Source: Globisporangium splendens (lineage: Eukaryota; Oomycota; Peronosporomycetes; Pythiales; Pythiaceae). Taken from it: a stretch of 64,000 nt of DNA. The notes beneath the pieces were generated by a model that was not told where the DNA came from, ran no database searches, and worked only from the letters and a program-made list of their open reading frames with translations. Position 1 is the stretch's first letter, and each line of letters opens with the position of its first letter. Below, piece after piece: positions 24,350 through 36,900 of this stretch. Location: positions 206,668 to 270,667 of the forward strand of contig VFIW01000032.1 in NCBI GenBank assembly GCA_006386115.1, given 5' to 3'. The position numbers and the translations under genes were made by a program.

Positions 24350-24493
24350 ACCTACTTTCGCTACAAGCGTTGGCATGTTGTCACGGCATTTGTGCGTCCC
24401 AAGTTTTCATACGATACGGTTGACTTTCTGTTTAATTGTTCGCTCAACTCTGACAATGATAATTGTCAATCATTTGATGATATAGAGGGTTAG
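23567..24493 (+). CDS. Uma2-like PD-(D/E)XK nuclease-fold ORF, copy B (longer)
   Basis: 308 codons from ATG 23567 to TAG 24491-24493, intronless. It has the same domain as copy A: DGKIYIVEPSSEVHQ near residue 70 and KVEVGVARSWYQLEE near residue 155. The last 47 residues are unique, start at the end of the repeat, and become AT-rich and Asn/Asp-rich, so the true ancestral C terminus is unclear. Intronless structure between intron-rich neighbours fits a mobile or recently arrived gene. Function as a nuclease is inferred from fold-level motifs only. Confidence 0.6.
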   Translation: MAVRRINAHLRRLDFLAVDAALYSAERADSDPGFEVWEASIDEWETYVRSENQVIKSRGMSWRDGKIYIVEPSSEVHQMFCALLDEEVMAAAGTRFEHLQPKRSTYVERTHRLLEPDCSYGPRGPSVAMRSAGVQLPAGVAPGEYHTLKVEVGVARSWYQLEERANEWKQFPGVEYVLCIFLTLQLERCEFKLFSVADNANFVLFAPMDPIGIVGPATLVELESRRLLGLPPDGEIPRAFIQPYVVVDLYSIVESLREELATYFRYKRWHVVTAFVRPKFSYDTVDFLFNCSLNSDNDNCQSFDDIEG

Positions 24494-24653
24494 GCGTATC
24501 TATTGAGTTCAAATCAACGTGTGAAACACTGCTGACTCAGCAGACATTTTGTTGATCTAACAATGGTATTTTTCATGGTTTTCATAATCCATGTAGAGCA
24601 TGCAATTGAAAATACAAGGATCGCTGATCCATTTGTGTGCTGCCTCAGCTTTT

Positions 24654-27600
24654 CTACGAGCTCGCTGTTCGAGGAGCGTGCTTCCGTGGGTTCCGCTTCC
24701 GATGCGTCGGTTGGTACACGACTTCGCCATCCTTGGAGCCGTCCAAGGTGGTTGTAGTCGTCGTGGTGTACTTTGGTCCTTCCCAGTAGATCTTGTCGCA
24801 CTTGATGCACATCCAAAAGTTCGTGACTGTCTTCAGCACTTTGGCCTGAATGACTTCGTGTGTCTGCGTGCGCACATACTCGACGTCGATGGTCGCGAAC
24901 TCGGTCGAATTGCAGCGCGCGCAGCGAGATTTGCTGCCTTTCTTCCGTGCGTAGAGGCCAAACTGGGTCTTGATTTCGCGAAACTGCTTGTAGCAGACGT
25001 CACTTGAGAGAACAAAGCATGCGCCAGCATCACGACGAGACGCGAGTTGCGCATCACGCGTGATCACAATCCGCTGCTCTTGACTTGCAAATGCAAGCAA
25101 CCGAGCGCGGTGGCTTTGGCTTTTAGCTGTAGAAGTAGTAGCCGCATCTGCCGTGTCGTCATCCTGCATATCCGGACACCATGTGACAACGTCGACACCG
25201 ATCACTCGCAGCCATCGAGCGACTTGAGACACCATCGTATCTGCTACGAATCGATACTCGGTCACCGCAGCGACTTGGGATTCCTCGTTCGTGTCACTCG
25301 CAAGCGCTGTCTGCTCGCTCATGTGTTGTGGAACTGCAGGATTCGAATCCGTCTCCTTGCGCAACGAGATGTTTCCTACTCGTTCCGTTTCAGTGAGGCT
25401 GAAAAATGCCGCAGAAGAAACCCACACGAACGATTCGCGGGATCCACCGCCACCCAGCAAGTACTTTGCATTCTTCAAGGAAAAGTCAACGTAGATTGGG
25501 ATTTCTCTCTGGCCTTGCGTGCCGTCTTCTTGTAAGTTTTCGCCATGAGCCTGCCGCCGATGGCCAAATGGAGGCACCGTGCCAGGCAGAAAACCAAATG
25601 TGTCAACACACTCGACGGCAGTCGCCAGTTTGACTTTGCGCCGTTTCACGCCACAGAAAAGCGCGAGTTGCGCCGTGTCAAGCTTCCGAGTCGCATCGAT
25701 GCATGCCACACACGGCATCCCTGCATAAACGATAGCAACGATCAGCTAACTTCTGGTAACTTGATGAGAAAGAGTGAGCCACGCAGAGAAATGCACGCAC
25801 CATTCGCAAAGAAGCAGATACTGTTGATGTGCATAAACTCTTGCGATTTGTGCATCCGCAGCGCATCAGCGAGCACTTCTTGGACAGTCTTGGAGGGAAG
25901 GAACTTGATTTCCATGTCGAGATCGGACGTATCCACTTCTTCCTGATTGGCTTTTTCTAAGAAGGCTGCTTTCTTTTCATTCCAGAATTGCGCAATATCC
26001 AGTGGCGTCAGCGAATGTGACGCCGCACCCTTTTGTTGGTTAAGCTGCTCACGCCATTCGCGAGTGTAATCGTGTCGCCATTGAGTCGCAGTTGTCACGG
26101 CTTCCCCGGATAGCGCCGATGGAGTGTCCAAAGCGACGATGGACTCATGCAAAGGACTGCACGATGATAAATTGGTCTCAGTCTGTGCGGACCCATCCAT
26201 CGTGTCAGCAGCTCTAAAAACGTTGAATAGAGCAGAGGGAGGATGAGTATCAATACGAGGTTGATTGCGAGCTCGGCTCATACAAAGGGACGTACAATTT
26301 GCGCATGATCTGGACGAGGCAGTGGGCATCCAGTGCTGCATATTGCACTTGCCCCAGAGACAGCGGACGATCTTCCCAGTTGGACACTTGCATTCGCTAC
26401 ACAAACACAACAGGATCATGAGCAGATTGGGATGGACCACTACAAGGAATACACAAATTTGTACGCGAGCAGACTTACTTTATCCAATGGCTTCCCCAGA
26501 ATCTGTGTTGTCGCACTCGATAGACTGCCGCCAGCGGACGCGCCATACACCGCTTGGACCAGGGCATTAAGCTACAGTGATTCGACATCAAGACATCGAA
26601 AGTAGTGACCACACGTCAGCTCATTCTGCATGCAAGTCAATATATGCTCAGTATATAAAGTACCTCAACGAATGGTGCCACTTGAAAGAAAGCTGCTCGC
26701 TCTGGAAACGTTTGGTGAAGCACTGCATATTCAGTCACAGGACATAGACACACATGTAAGCATGCACACGCTTATTCGTAGCTGGCTTCAGTAGAATAAC
26801 GCATGGCTCGAACCTTTCATGTCAGACTCAAACCCAAAGCCGACCTTCAGGTACCGCTTCGAGGTAAACAGGCGGAGCAAGAATGCATCAAAGAGGAACG
26901 CATTGTCCTAATTGTAGTTGGCATCGTATCCGCATGAGAAAAGAATCATCATCAGCTGACTCATCGCACCGATCTCTCGGTGTCAACAGTATGACCTTGC
27001 AAAATCTACGTACATGTAGCGTCAGTAGATCGATGATGAACACTCGAGTTGAAGTTGCAATCTGGAGGATGCTGGCAATGGCCCCACTGGAAGAGATTCT
27101 GGACGTCGTTGGCTTCCACTCGACATCCAGACCCACGACGTGATTCAGCGTGAATGAAGTTGCTGCATCTCCTCCGTCGACAGCAGCTCTACCTTTGTTT
27201 TCTTCATCCCCGAAGAAATGATTCATTGCGTCTCGAATATGCTGCTCCCCATCGCAGAACGCTACGATGGATTTGTTACCTTCCCGGGGGAGCTGCAAGA
27301 ACTGGGAAGCCGGGACATGACTGCCATTCGTGGACGGCGTCTGTGATGCGAGATGTGCGATATTGGGCTCGAAATCCGTGATTCCAAGACGGCTCGCAAG
27401 GGATCTGGCGAGTGCGATCTCGCCAGCAGTCACGGCATGATCGAAGAGGGTTCTCTGGAGCGCTGCATCATTGCCAACGAAAGAAAGCGCTAGTTGCCAC
27501 CGCTGCTTCTCGATCAGCTTGAGGAGTCCATCACGACTGTAAACCATTTCTGCGCATGTGTCAGATTGTGAGTAAAAGCGAAGGATAAAATGACAGCAAA

Positions 27601-28831
27601 ACTGCGGAGCAACTATCAAGAAACACGTACCTAGGTCTGGGTAGTCTTGCGACAGATTGAATGCCTCAACCAGCCGATGCGCCTAGCAAGTGAATAAATT
27701 ACAACCTGATTAACTTTCCACATCACGTCCGCGCTTCGAGCAACACTCTCAGCATTTTGTACCCGCTTGAACTCACGAAAAGTGATCGCTTCGTCAATCA
27801 GCAACTTTGCCAGTGCTGCAATAAGAGAGAGGAGCATATTAGACTATTGCTTGAACAAGTTCCTCCATTGCGCATGCCCCGCACTGTTGACGTACTCGTT
27901 TCATTTGGTCGCTCGCAATTCCGCACCAGTAGCTCTGCAGAGGCCCAGTCCTTCGCTTGAGTCATCGACTTGACTATGTCCTCAAATGGCCATGCCACAT
28001 GACGAAAGAGAGTGCAAAGTTTGACTGCAGAAGAGTAGCTCTTTGTGCGCACATGGCGATCGCAGGCGGCCAGCACGAGCGCCGCATCGAAATGGGTGAG
28101 TTGGAATAGATCGAGGATCTCAACGAGCAGCTTTTGATCCTACATTCGCATCGAGATATGTTAGAAAGTCAGTTGACAAATAAGGGGAGGGCCGAAGATG
28201 GGAGAGAGACACACACACACAAACGTACTACGGCCTCAGGAATCTCAAGTCCGCGTTGGCAAAACGCTGTCAGCGTTGTATTTGATTTCGCTTTCACAAT
28301 CGCACTCGACGCGGCTCGATCTTCTCCACCAACGTCTCCACTCTCTTGCTGATTCGCGAACTTCTTGAGCGCGCTCAGGACCACAAACGCCAGTGGTGTA
28401 TACGGCTGCGCACGTTTCTTCTTCGGCTTTTTGGCGTGTTGCTTTGCGGAGCCGTTCTGTGCAGCGCTACCACTCCTGCCATCATGTCCAGCAGCTGCGG
28501 CTGACGACGGTGGCGATTCCTGCGCCAAGAGCAGCACCACGTCCACCATGAACGTCCAAAGCAACTGCGCCGCATCATCTCCTTCACAGCCTTCATCATG
28601 ACGTTGACTGAGCGTGTCAAACACGCGTGTTAATACTGCCTCGAGCTCTTGGAACTTGCCCATGGGTGCACCTCGTTGGGTCGTCGGTGCGTAGAACGCG
28701 GCGTGGATGGTGTCGGCCCATCGCTGCGCAGCCGCCACGTGGTCGCCATCATGCCACGAGCCAAAGTACAGCGCCAGTGCGTCATGCAGACGCTCTGCCG
28801 GAGCGCCGTCAGCGCTGTGTGTGGCGTCCAT
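24654..28831 (-). CDS. Exonuclease-YbaK-Mut7C fusion protein, paralogue 1
   Basis: Eleven exons on the minus strand: 28831-28229, 28139-27896, 27815-27763, 27682-27631, 27549-27014, 26907-26814, 26722-26664, 26571-26479, 26396-26296, 26213-25801, 25720-24654; 1,104 residues with all phases consistent. Residues about 450-615 are a DEDDy exonuclease ([21 protein letters not shown]). About 715-880 is YbaK/ProX-like: [39 protein letters not shown]. About 895-1075 is Mut7-C: FVADTMVSQVARWLRVIGVD, RIVITRD, with zinc ribbon SRCARC and WMCIKC. The first ~300 residues are helical, as in EXD3/mut-7 proteins. It probably processes RNA; whether the editing-like domain deacylates tRNA is unknown. All ten intron positions match the divergent paralogue at 29074. 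Confidence 0.88.
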
Positions 28832-29073
28832 TTGCTTCGTGTGCGTGCGGCGAATTTCAGGAAATGGCGCATTGGTGTTGCCGATTTTTCGTTTTCAACC
28901 CATTGGTATGACACGCAGACCTCTTAAGTACGCTTTTTTTTTCGGTAAGTACGCCCACATTTGTTCACTTGGAGCTGGACGTACAGAATGCATAGCATAA
29001 AGTACGACCACTAAGTTCGCGTACTTTGTGCTGCATTGAGCTGTTCATTCGGCAAACAGCAGAAAGCTCCAGG
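28832..29073. promoter_or_regulatory. Bidirectional promoter of the exonuclease pair
   Basis: Only 242 bases lie between the two start codons of the head-to-head paralogues, so both are probably transcribed from this interval. No recognised motif is claimed. Confidence 0.6.
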
Positions 29074-32000
29074 ATGGCGACGCTCTCGAGCGCGCTCTCC
29101 GCGGCGTTCGATGCGCGCCATAGACAGCAGCATGGGTGCAACAACGGCATTGCGAGTGCTGAAGGAGACGCAGAGGGTGCAGCAGCGCAGCAGTGGGCGA
29201 GCGCCATCCACGCCGCATTCTACGCGCCGACGCCGCGCGGTGCAGCATCGAGCAACAAGTTTTTGGAGCTCGAGGCTACATTAGCGCAAGTATTCGCTGC
29301 ACTCAGTCAGCCAGAGCAGCAAAGTGGTGATGCGGATGAGTTCTGGTCGTTTGCCGTGCGTGTGGTGCTGCTCTTGTGCCGTGAATCATCGGTTCCCAGC
29401 ATCCCCAGCGACGGTGATGGGGACAATGGTGTCGTCACTGACAGTGCAACTGAGGCTGGGATGGAACTGCAAGTTGAAGCCCGAGACGTCACTGACGCTG
29501 ACACTGCGATATCTTTGTCTCATCCCACGGTTGTTGCACGGAAAAGTGTCAAGGCGACCAAGAACAAGAAAAATAAGGCGAATGCGCAGCCCAATACGCC
29601 GTTGGCGTTCATCGTGGTCAACGCGTTGAAGAAGCTCACCGAGAGCGGCGAGGATGAAGACTCTGAGGGATATGCAGCAAAGAAGCGCTGCCGGTTTCAA
29701 GGCGAGACCAATGCTGCGCTGATTGCACGCTGCGTTCAAGGACTCGAAGATCCACAGGCGATGGTACTGTGCATATTGGAGCAAGTGATGAAGCATTGAA
29801 CTCAGGCTGACGCGGTGAAAATCTCCCGTTGATTTGTGGATAGGATCAAAAATTGCTTGTCGAGGTGCTGGACCTGTTCGGCATGACCCATTTTGAGGCA
29901 TCCAAAGTGCAACGCGCGGCTTCGAACTTGCTTGCTACGAAAAACAACTCGGCACTGATCAAGCTCCTGATGACGTTCCAGCATGTCGTAGATTGGGATT
30001 TCGCGACCATCGTCAAGTCCATGGCTGCCTCAAAGGACTGGGCCTCGGCCGAGCTTCTAATTCGGATGTTTGAGAAAGACCAAGGCGGCAAAAGTATGTT
30101 GGATGCTTGACATCTTTTTCATGTTTGTGTGTGTGTTTTGAGATTGAGAAACGTTTTTGTGGTGTAGAGTTGTCCAAGATGCTCGTCGAGGAGGCAATCG
30201 CAATGCACGAATTCAAGCGAGTGAGTCCATGTTGATTTTGGCAGCAATGAGAACGTAAAGTAAATAACCTGCGATGCTAAAAGCTGCTGCCTGCTCGTGC
30301 TCTAGGCCAATCGATTGGTGTACAACCTTGGTTTGCAGCAAGAATTCCCAGATATCGGTACGAGCAGTGGGACTCTCAAAGCTGTTATGAGGTACTTGAT
30401 ACCGCTGTCACCGCAATGCTCACCTCACTTTCCGATCGCGATGGTTCCATTAATTTGTGCCTTTACGCAGATACGATGTACAATCGCTATGGCTTGATGA
30501 AGCTCATTGAGAAGCAGCGATGGCAGATTGCGATTTCGTATGTCGGGAGCGACGCTACCCTCCAGAAACTGCTTTTCGATCACATGGTTGCTGCCGGCGA
30601 GATTCAGCATGCAAAGCTACTAGCTCAGCGTCTTGGTCTCACGGGTTTCCAGCCTGATATTGCGCAGATCGTGTCTCAAGCAGCCTCGTGGACGATCCAT
30701 GGGATTTCGCAATCCGTGCATGCTGCTGCTCTCCACGGCTTCTTAGAACTGCCACTGGACAGCGAATGCATCACGTTTTGTGACCAAGAAGCGCACATTC
30801 GTGACGCAATGACGCACTTTTTTGATGGAGAGGATGAAGAAGAAGGCTCTCGTGGTGATGGCAATGACAACTTTGGCTTGAATCAAGTGGTCGGGCTGGA
30901 TGTTGAGTGGAAACCCACGACGTCCAAAATCGCTGCTGCTACGGGAGCGATCACGACCACAGCGATCGCGAGCATTTTGCAAATCGCGTCGTCGTCACGA
31001 GTGTTCATCATCGATCTTCTGGCGCTGCACGTACGTTGTTGTTGCGAAGCGTTGGGTCTATCCGGGTATATTTTACCGTTGTTTGCTTCCTGTGGTGTGC
31101 TCTGCTCAGGACAATGCGTATCTGTTCGAAGTCTTCCTACGTCGACTTCTCTCGGCGACGCACTTGTTGAAAGTTGGCTTTGGCTTTGACTCAGATCTCA
31201 AAGGTACGCTTCGTGCCCCCTCTTCTTGCAATAAAGATGTCAACTGACTCAGCGTTGTGCTGGGAACGTAAATGTAAATTGTATGTAGTTCTCCACCAGA
31301 CATTCCCCGAGCGCTCGGTGTTTTCAACCCCCGTCGCTCCATTTCTGGAGGTACTGTCGACTTTGTTCGTTGAGGAGGTTCAGTATTGCAAACACACGCG
31401 TACTAACTACTCTCCTATTCTCCTCTGCAGTTGAGCACCGTGATCCTCAAATCGTTTGGTGCATCGGTTGGCAACAGTCTCTCGAACGCCACCAGCCGAA
31501 TACTGGGCAAACCCTTGGACAAGGTAAGGAATCGTCCAACAGCAATGTGGTTTTCCACCAAACTCACCAGCATACAATACTGTTATTCTGTCTGACGATG
31601 CTTGATAGAAAATGCAAATGTCCAACTGGGACGATCGTCCACTCTCTCCAAGCCAAGTCCAATATGCCGCGTTGGATGCGTTCTGCCTGGTCCAGATCAT
31701 GGACAAAATGTACGTGGCAGAGGTTGCGTTTTGCATTCATCGTGAGGGCTCATCCTTCGTTATTATTTGTGTTGCAGCTTTACCACCACAATCGATCTTG
31801 CTGACGAGCGGGCGGAGCACAAGCCTTCCTTGACGTGGCAAGACGTGCGTCAGTACGTCGGACAGCTCACTCTCTCGACTCCGCTCGATGATACAGCAGC
31901 AACGGATGCGTTGCAATTGCGCCACACATATCAAGGGATATGGTCGCGAAAGGCGCGCCGTGAAGACGCATCCAGCGGACTTGACGAGCTGCTCACACCG

Positions 32001-33330
32001 CAGGATATCATGCGATACTGGAGCGAGCACACCGCAGCGCTCACACACGAGCAGCAGAATGGTACCGCCGTTGCCGCAGGACCTGATGCAGAAATGGACA
32101 CCGAGATCAGATTCTTGCCGGCAAAGAGCATCAAGGAGCTGCTCGAGCAGCCTCTGGATCCGAAAATGCCGCGCAACTTCATGGCCATCAATAGCATTTG
32201 CTTCTTCGCCGATGGTACGTGTTCTCAGCGTAAAAATTTCCTTTATCATTCTGGGTATGCCAAGCAACCATCCCACTCTGTATTGCGGCTCGAATTGTTG
32301 TTTCTTTTGGTGTTCTGGCTGACTGGATATAGAGTTCCCGTGTGTGGCGTGCATTGATGCAAACTGTAAACTGGATACGTCCCAGGTTGCTGTGTTTGCG
32401 GGCGTCAGTCGACGAAAGATCAAGCTCGCGACATCGCTCGAGTGCCAAGAAGTGTTTGGGTACGCGCCAGGCACGGTGCCACCGTTTGGCCATCGAGAAG
32501 TCGTGGACGCCGTCTCCGGTGGGAAACGGATGCCGCGAGTGTACGCAGATCAGTCACTCCAAAACGTGGACTACCTGGTGGGTGGTGGTGGATCTCACGA
32601 CTCGCTGCTGTGGATCTCTTCGAAAGCGTTTTTCACGATCATCGACATTGATGCCATTGGCGAGTTTCAACGTGGCGGCTCCGCAATTACCGCCGCACAG
32701 CATGCGCGTGCTGACCTTACCGAGGATGATGCGGAACCACACGAAGTGGACATCAAGGAGCTCGAGATGAAGTTTCTCGCCGACTCGATGGTCGCGCGCG
32801 TCGGCAAGTGGCTGCGCACGATCGGCATCGACGTGGTCATCTGGGATCCGTATGCAGTGCCAAAGAAAACCGCGAGCCAAGACCACAAGAGCTCGTTGCT
32901 GGCGCTCGCTGCACGGGAACAGCGCATTCTGCTGACGCGAGACAAGAAACTCGCCGACCGACGCGATGCCGGCGCATGCTTTGTGGTCTCGAGCGACGAT
33001 CCGTACCAGCAATTCCAAGAAATCAAAGCGCACTTCGCGCTGCGGCTGAAAAAAGACGAGATGATGTCGCGCTGCGCGCGCTGCAACGCGAAAGATTTGA
33101 AGGTCGTCGACACCGAGTACGTGCGCAGCCAGACCGAGGATGTTGTGCACGCCAACGTGTTGGCCGTCGTGACTGAGTTCTGGGTCTGCCAGCAGTGCCA
33201 CAAGGTGTTCTGGGAAGGCCCGAAGTTCAGCTCCGCGTACGACAACTTGATGCGCATGTTTGATCAAGAGCAGATCATTGAGTCCGAGAATGGCTACCAC
33301 CGCGATCGCTCGAAAGACGGCGAGGAGTAA
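29074..33330 (+). CDS. Exonuclease-YbaK-Mut7C fusion protein, paralogue 2
   Basis: Eleven exons: 29074-29763, 29844-30093, 30168-30220, 30306-30357, 30471-31030, 31110-31203, 31289-31350, 31431-31523, 31609-31709, 31778-32214, 32333-33330; 1,129 residues, all phases consistent. The DEDDy exonuclease (about 488-651) has GLDVEWKP (first D and E), GFGFDSD (third acid) and YAALDA (Y and last D). The YbaK-like domain (about 760-900) has [36 protein letters not shown] and GTVPPFGH. Mut7-C (about 942-1110) has [34 protein letters not shown] and zinc-ribbon pairs SRCARC and WVCQQC. Likely roles are 3'-5' trimming of RNA, possibly tRNA-linked given the YbaK-like domain (inference). A textbook branch site, TACTAAC, precedes exon 8. 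Confidence 0.9.
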
Positions 33331-33950
33331 ACCAACACTTTCGGGCGGTTGCTGTACATAACTTCCAAATCATAGACGACTTGAGAGAGCCATTTGCTGC
33401 GAAGTCAACATACATCAAGCGCCGTTGACTTAGCAGACTCACCTACCCTTCCCGCTGAGAATTATTTCATTTCACCACAATTATTACTTGTGATTCACAG
33501 TTGTTTTCACAATCCACACTGTCCACACTTTCATTTTTTTGCTGGTTTTCGCTTTCTTCCACGTGTCACTTGCGCGATTATCCTACCAACGTGTCGTAGC
33601 GATGCCGACCTGTCTCGTTTGCAGCGCTGGGTTTGGTATGAGGACGCAGCCTGAGTTCTCCAGTGCGGTGATGTCGCTCGTTGAGTGGATCAACGCATGC
33701 GAAGGATTGTTTTCTACTGTTTCTGTCGGAAGCGGGTTGCGACATAACGCGTGAAACGCTTCGCGTTCATTCCAGAGCGATGGCATTGCGTACTCGAGAG
33801 GCAGCCCAGCGCGTGACCCAGCTTGATAATCACCAAAATTGAGAAGACGAGACAAGAAACCTTGGCTGCTCAAAAGGGGCTGAATGGGAGTCTGTCCCCC
33901 AGAGTCCACGGATCACTGCCTCCTTCTCCATTGCACATTGTTCCGAGCTC
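33331..33950. other. Convergent intergenic region
   Basis: About 620 bases between the stop of exonuclease paralogue 2 (+) and the stop of the K+ channel gene (-). It is T-rich in the middle, and no gene is supportable. Confidence 0.55.
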
Positions 33951-36900
33951 TCACGAGATGACGAAAATGAGGTCGTGCGGAGCAACAAGCTCGTCTGGAG
34001 GTGGGTTCGTAAACACATACGAAGGCGACAGATGCGAGCTCCCGCCGCGGTAGATTCCGAGCGCCATTGTGTTCTATCAGCACCGACAGACGACAAACAA
34101 CGCACAGCATACACATGTCATTGAACGAGTACGAGAAATCAAGAAACAAGCAAGTGTGTGTGTATGGCCAGGAGTACCTCTTCTCGTAATAGGTCTTCAA
34201 CCAGGAGCGCGTACGGTCGAAAATGGAACCTTGGCGGAGCGGGGATCTGCGAGAGGCGATGTGCCGTCTCCGAGTCATCGTCTGAGAGCGGATTGCGGCT
34301 GCTCTTGCTGTTGTTCTTGCCGGCGACGACCAACTGCGTGACCATGTCGATGAGCAGTGGGTTCTGTGAGCACGCACCCAGGAGCGCGTCCATAGTGTTA
34401 GTGAAGTAGATGTGACCTGACGCATACAGCAGCGAGAAAAAGCATTTGTCGATGCATTTCGTGTCTTTCAGGAGCTCCCGTTCCCGAAATTCGTTCTCGA
34501 GCGCGTGCGCATCGTACAGCGAGCCCCATAGTCGATGAGGAACTTGGCGTTGCTCAGTCGGATCATCTCTGCCACGATGAATGGCATCGGTCTCGAGTTC
34601 ACCGTCGTGGAACGTCGCTGTTGATGCTGCTGCTGGCCACCACTCTGGTGCTGTTGGCGCGCTTCGCTGATGAACCGATGCGTCGTGATCGCGTCGACAT
34701 CGGCCATGTTGTCGTCCATTTGCTCGGACACGTGATCGGTCTCATCGTCCTCACCGTCACTCTCGATCGCGCAGTACGACATGATCAGGATGCTGCGGGT
34801 GTACCGCATGCGCGCGTCGTCAAAGACCTGCATGCTCACGGGTGAGCCACGCACAAAGTACAGCGCCTTATGACGCGCGTACACTTGCAGTTCCTGGTCC
34901 GTCAACGCACGCGGCGTGACAAACACGACCGGTGCACGCCGCGGCTCACCGTCGTCGCTCAGGTTGGCAAGAAACTCCGGGTAGTCGCTCGGCATACCGC
35001 ACACGACGAAATGGTCGGCGAGGTCTCGTGGCGGCGGCACGCGGCGGAACGACCGCGCCATCGAGACGCGTCGCAAGCGCGCCATCGCCTTGCTGTTGGA
35101 GATGCGCCGCTGGATCACTGGCGCCTCGACGATAAAGTCGTCCTCTGGTGCGACCTCGATTTGTTGTTCAACTGATGGTTTTTCCACACGGCCATTGCTG
35201 TTCGTCGTCGTATGGTGAAGCTCGCTGGCGCTAGCATCACGTCCATGGCTGCCATTGGCGCGGACAACACTGCTACCACTACTTCTCCTTCTCGCCGTCT
35301 CGCTATCGATCGCGACGCTGTCGGGGGAAACTGCCGATTTTCGGGCGCTGCTACTGTTGCGATGGGTACGTGGTGGCTCCTGTGCTTCTTCTGCCCCCGC
35401 TGTTATCCTATCGTTGCGGTGATGGCTTAGCTCAGCGTCAATACCCGAATACACTTTCCCTCCTCCTGCTGCAGCACCTCGTGGGCTCGCGGGAATGGAC
35501 CGCGATGTGCGTGGCGTCCGAGGTGGCGGCGCAGCGTACGGACTCGTGGCTTTCTTCATCAGCTCGGCAGGTGAAAGCGCGACCACCGGGCGTACGCGGA
35601 CCGTGGCTGTTCTGGTTTCGTCCCGCTCTGTGGGGAGCAGGTTCTCGTCGTCCTCGGTCGCACTCGCTCCGTGCTCAAGCAGCGCCAAGAAGCGGACGAT
35701 GCTCACGCGCTTTTCAGGCTTGCATCTTGGCGAAACTAGGGTCGCCAAGACACCCACACCATCATGGTCGCGCATCGACTTGGCATCACCGTAGTCTTCG
35801 TCGCTCTGAAGCGGCGTGATCTTGTCGTTTTTCGAGTTCTGCCGCCCGATGCTTCGAAGCGAGCGCACTGAGCGCGTGCTGCTGCGTAATCCACGCGCAG
35901 AACGAGTCGAAGCCCGGTTGTCGTCCACGAATGCGACCGACATGCTACGAAACGGGAGTTTGCCCTCCATGGTAGTGATGAGCCCAGCCATGCTGCCTCT
36001 CGTGGCTTCGTCATCTGGGTTGTGACCGTCAGGGAGCAAATCGGTGTGGCGTTGAAGCACACTCGGTGTCAGTTTCTCGATCTTGAGTGCAATATCCTTT
36101 GCTTGGCTCAGAATGAGGATGCTCTGGAAGTTCACGTCCGCGAGCGCCTTGTCGACAGGGAAGACCACCGCAGTCTCCTCGATCGAGCGAAGCCCGATGA
36201 TCGGCACTTTAAACTCGCGGTAAATGAGGGTCGCAAGCGCTTTGAACGTGCCCAGCGTATCGAGAAATCGCGGCAACCCAGTCTCGTAGACCCGATACGA
36301 GCATCCGCTGAGGTAGTTCGCGAGCCAGAACCCGCTCGTGTCTCTTTCAGAGTGAGCGCCAAACCGCTGCACGAGGTTCGCGAGAAACGTGTTGAAGCCC
36401 TTGATCCAGAGGCTCTTGGCGACCATCGCGAGCCGCAGTTGCTCGAGACACACGACGGACGACGCGCCGGAGATGTTGACATGCCGGACATTGTCGAACT
36501 TCGAAACCTGCACATACAACGGCGCTATCCATTCGCATTTCCGTTTCCTTTAGTATGTTTATGTCCCAGGGAGGCTATTGAGGCAGAACTAGGCACTTTA
36601 CCATGGCGATTGGTTTTACGCACCGAGCACGTGAGCAAATTCGCGGCCGTGTCGTTCTGGTCGAGCGTCTCGCTGTGTTTCTTGACCATGACGAAGCAAT
36701 ACGCCGCGGTCGGGGCTGCGGCGCGTTGCAGATCTGCAGCGACCATGGCCGAGCCCTGCAAGTACACGACGCGCTGCTCGTATTCGCGCTGGATGAGGAT
36801 GCGTCACAGCGTCGTGGACGGCAACGTCGGTGACAGGATGATCACGCGCTTGCGGTTTCCGCGCTCACTCTCGGTGTGCAGCCAGTTGTGCAGAAAGAAC

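Noticed and set aside
25980..26000. ATTGCGCAAT as another copy of the MULE palindrome
   Set aside because: It shares only the 8-base centre and lies in a coding exon of exonuclease paralogue 1, far from the element.
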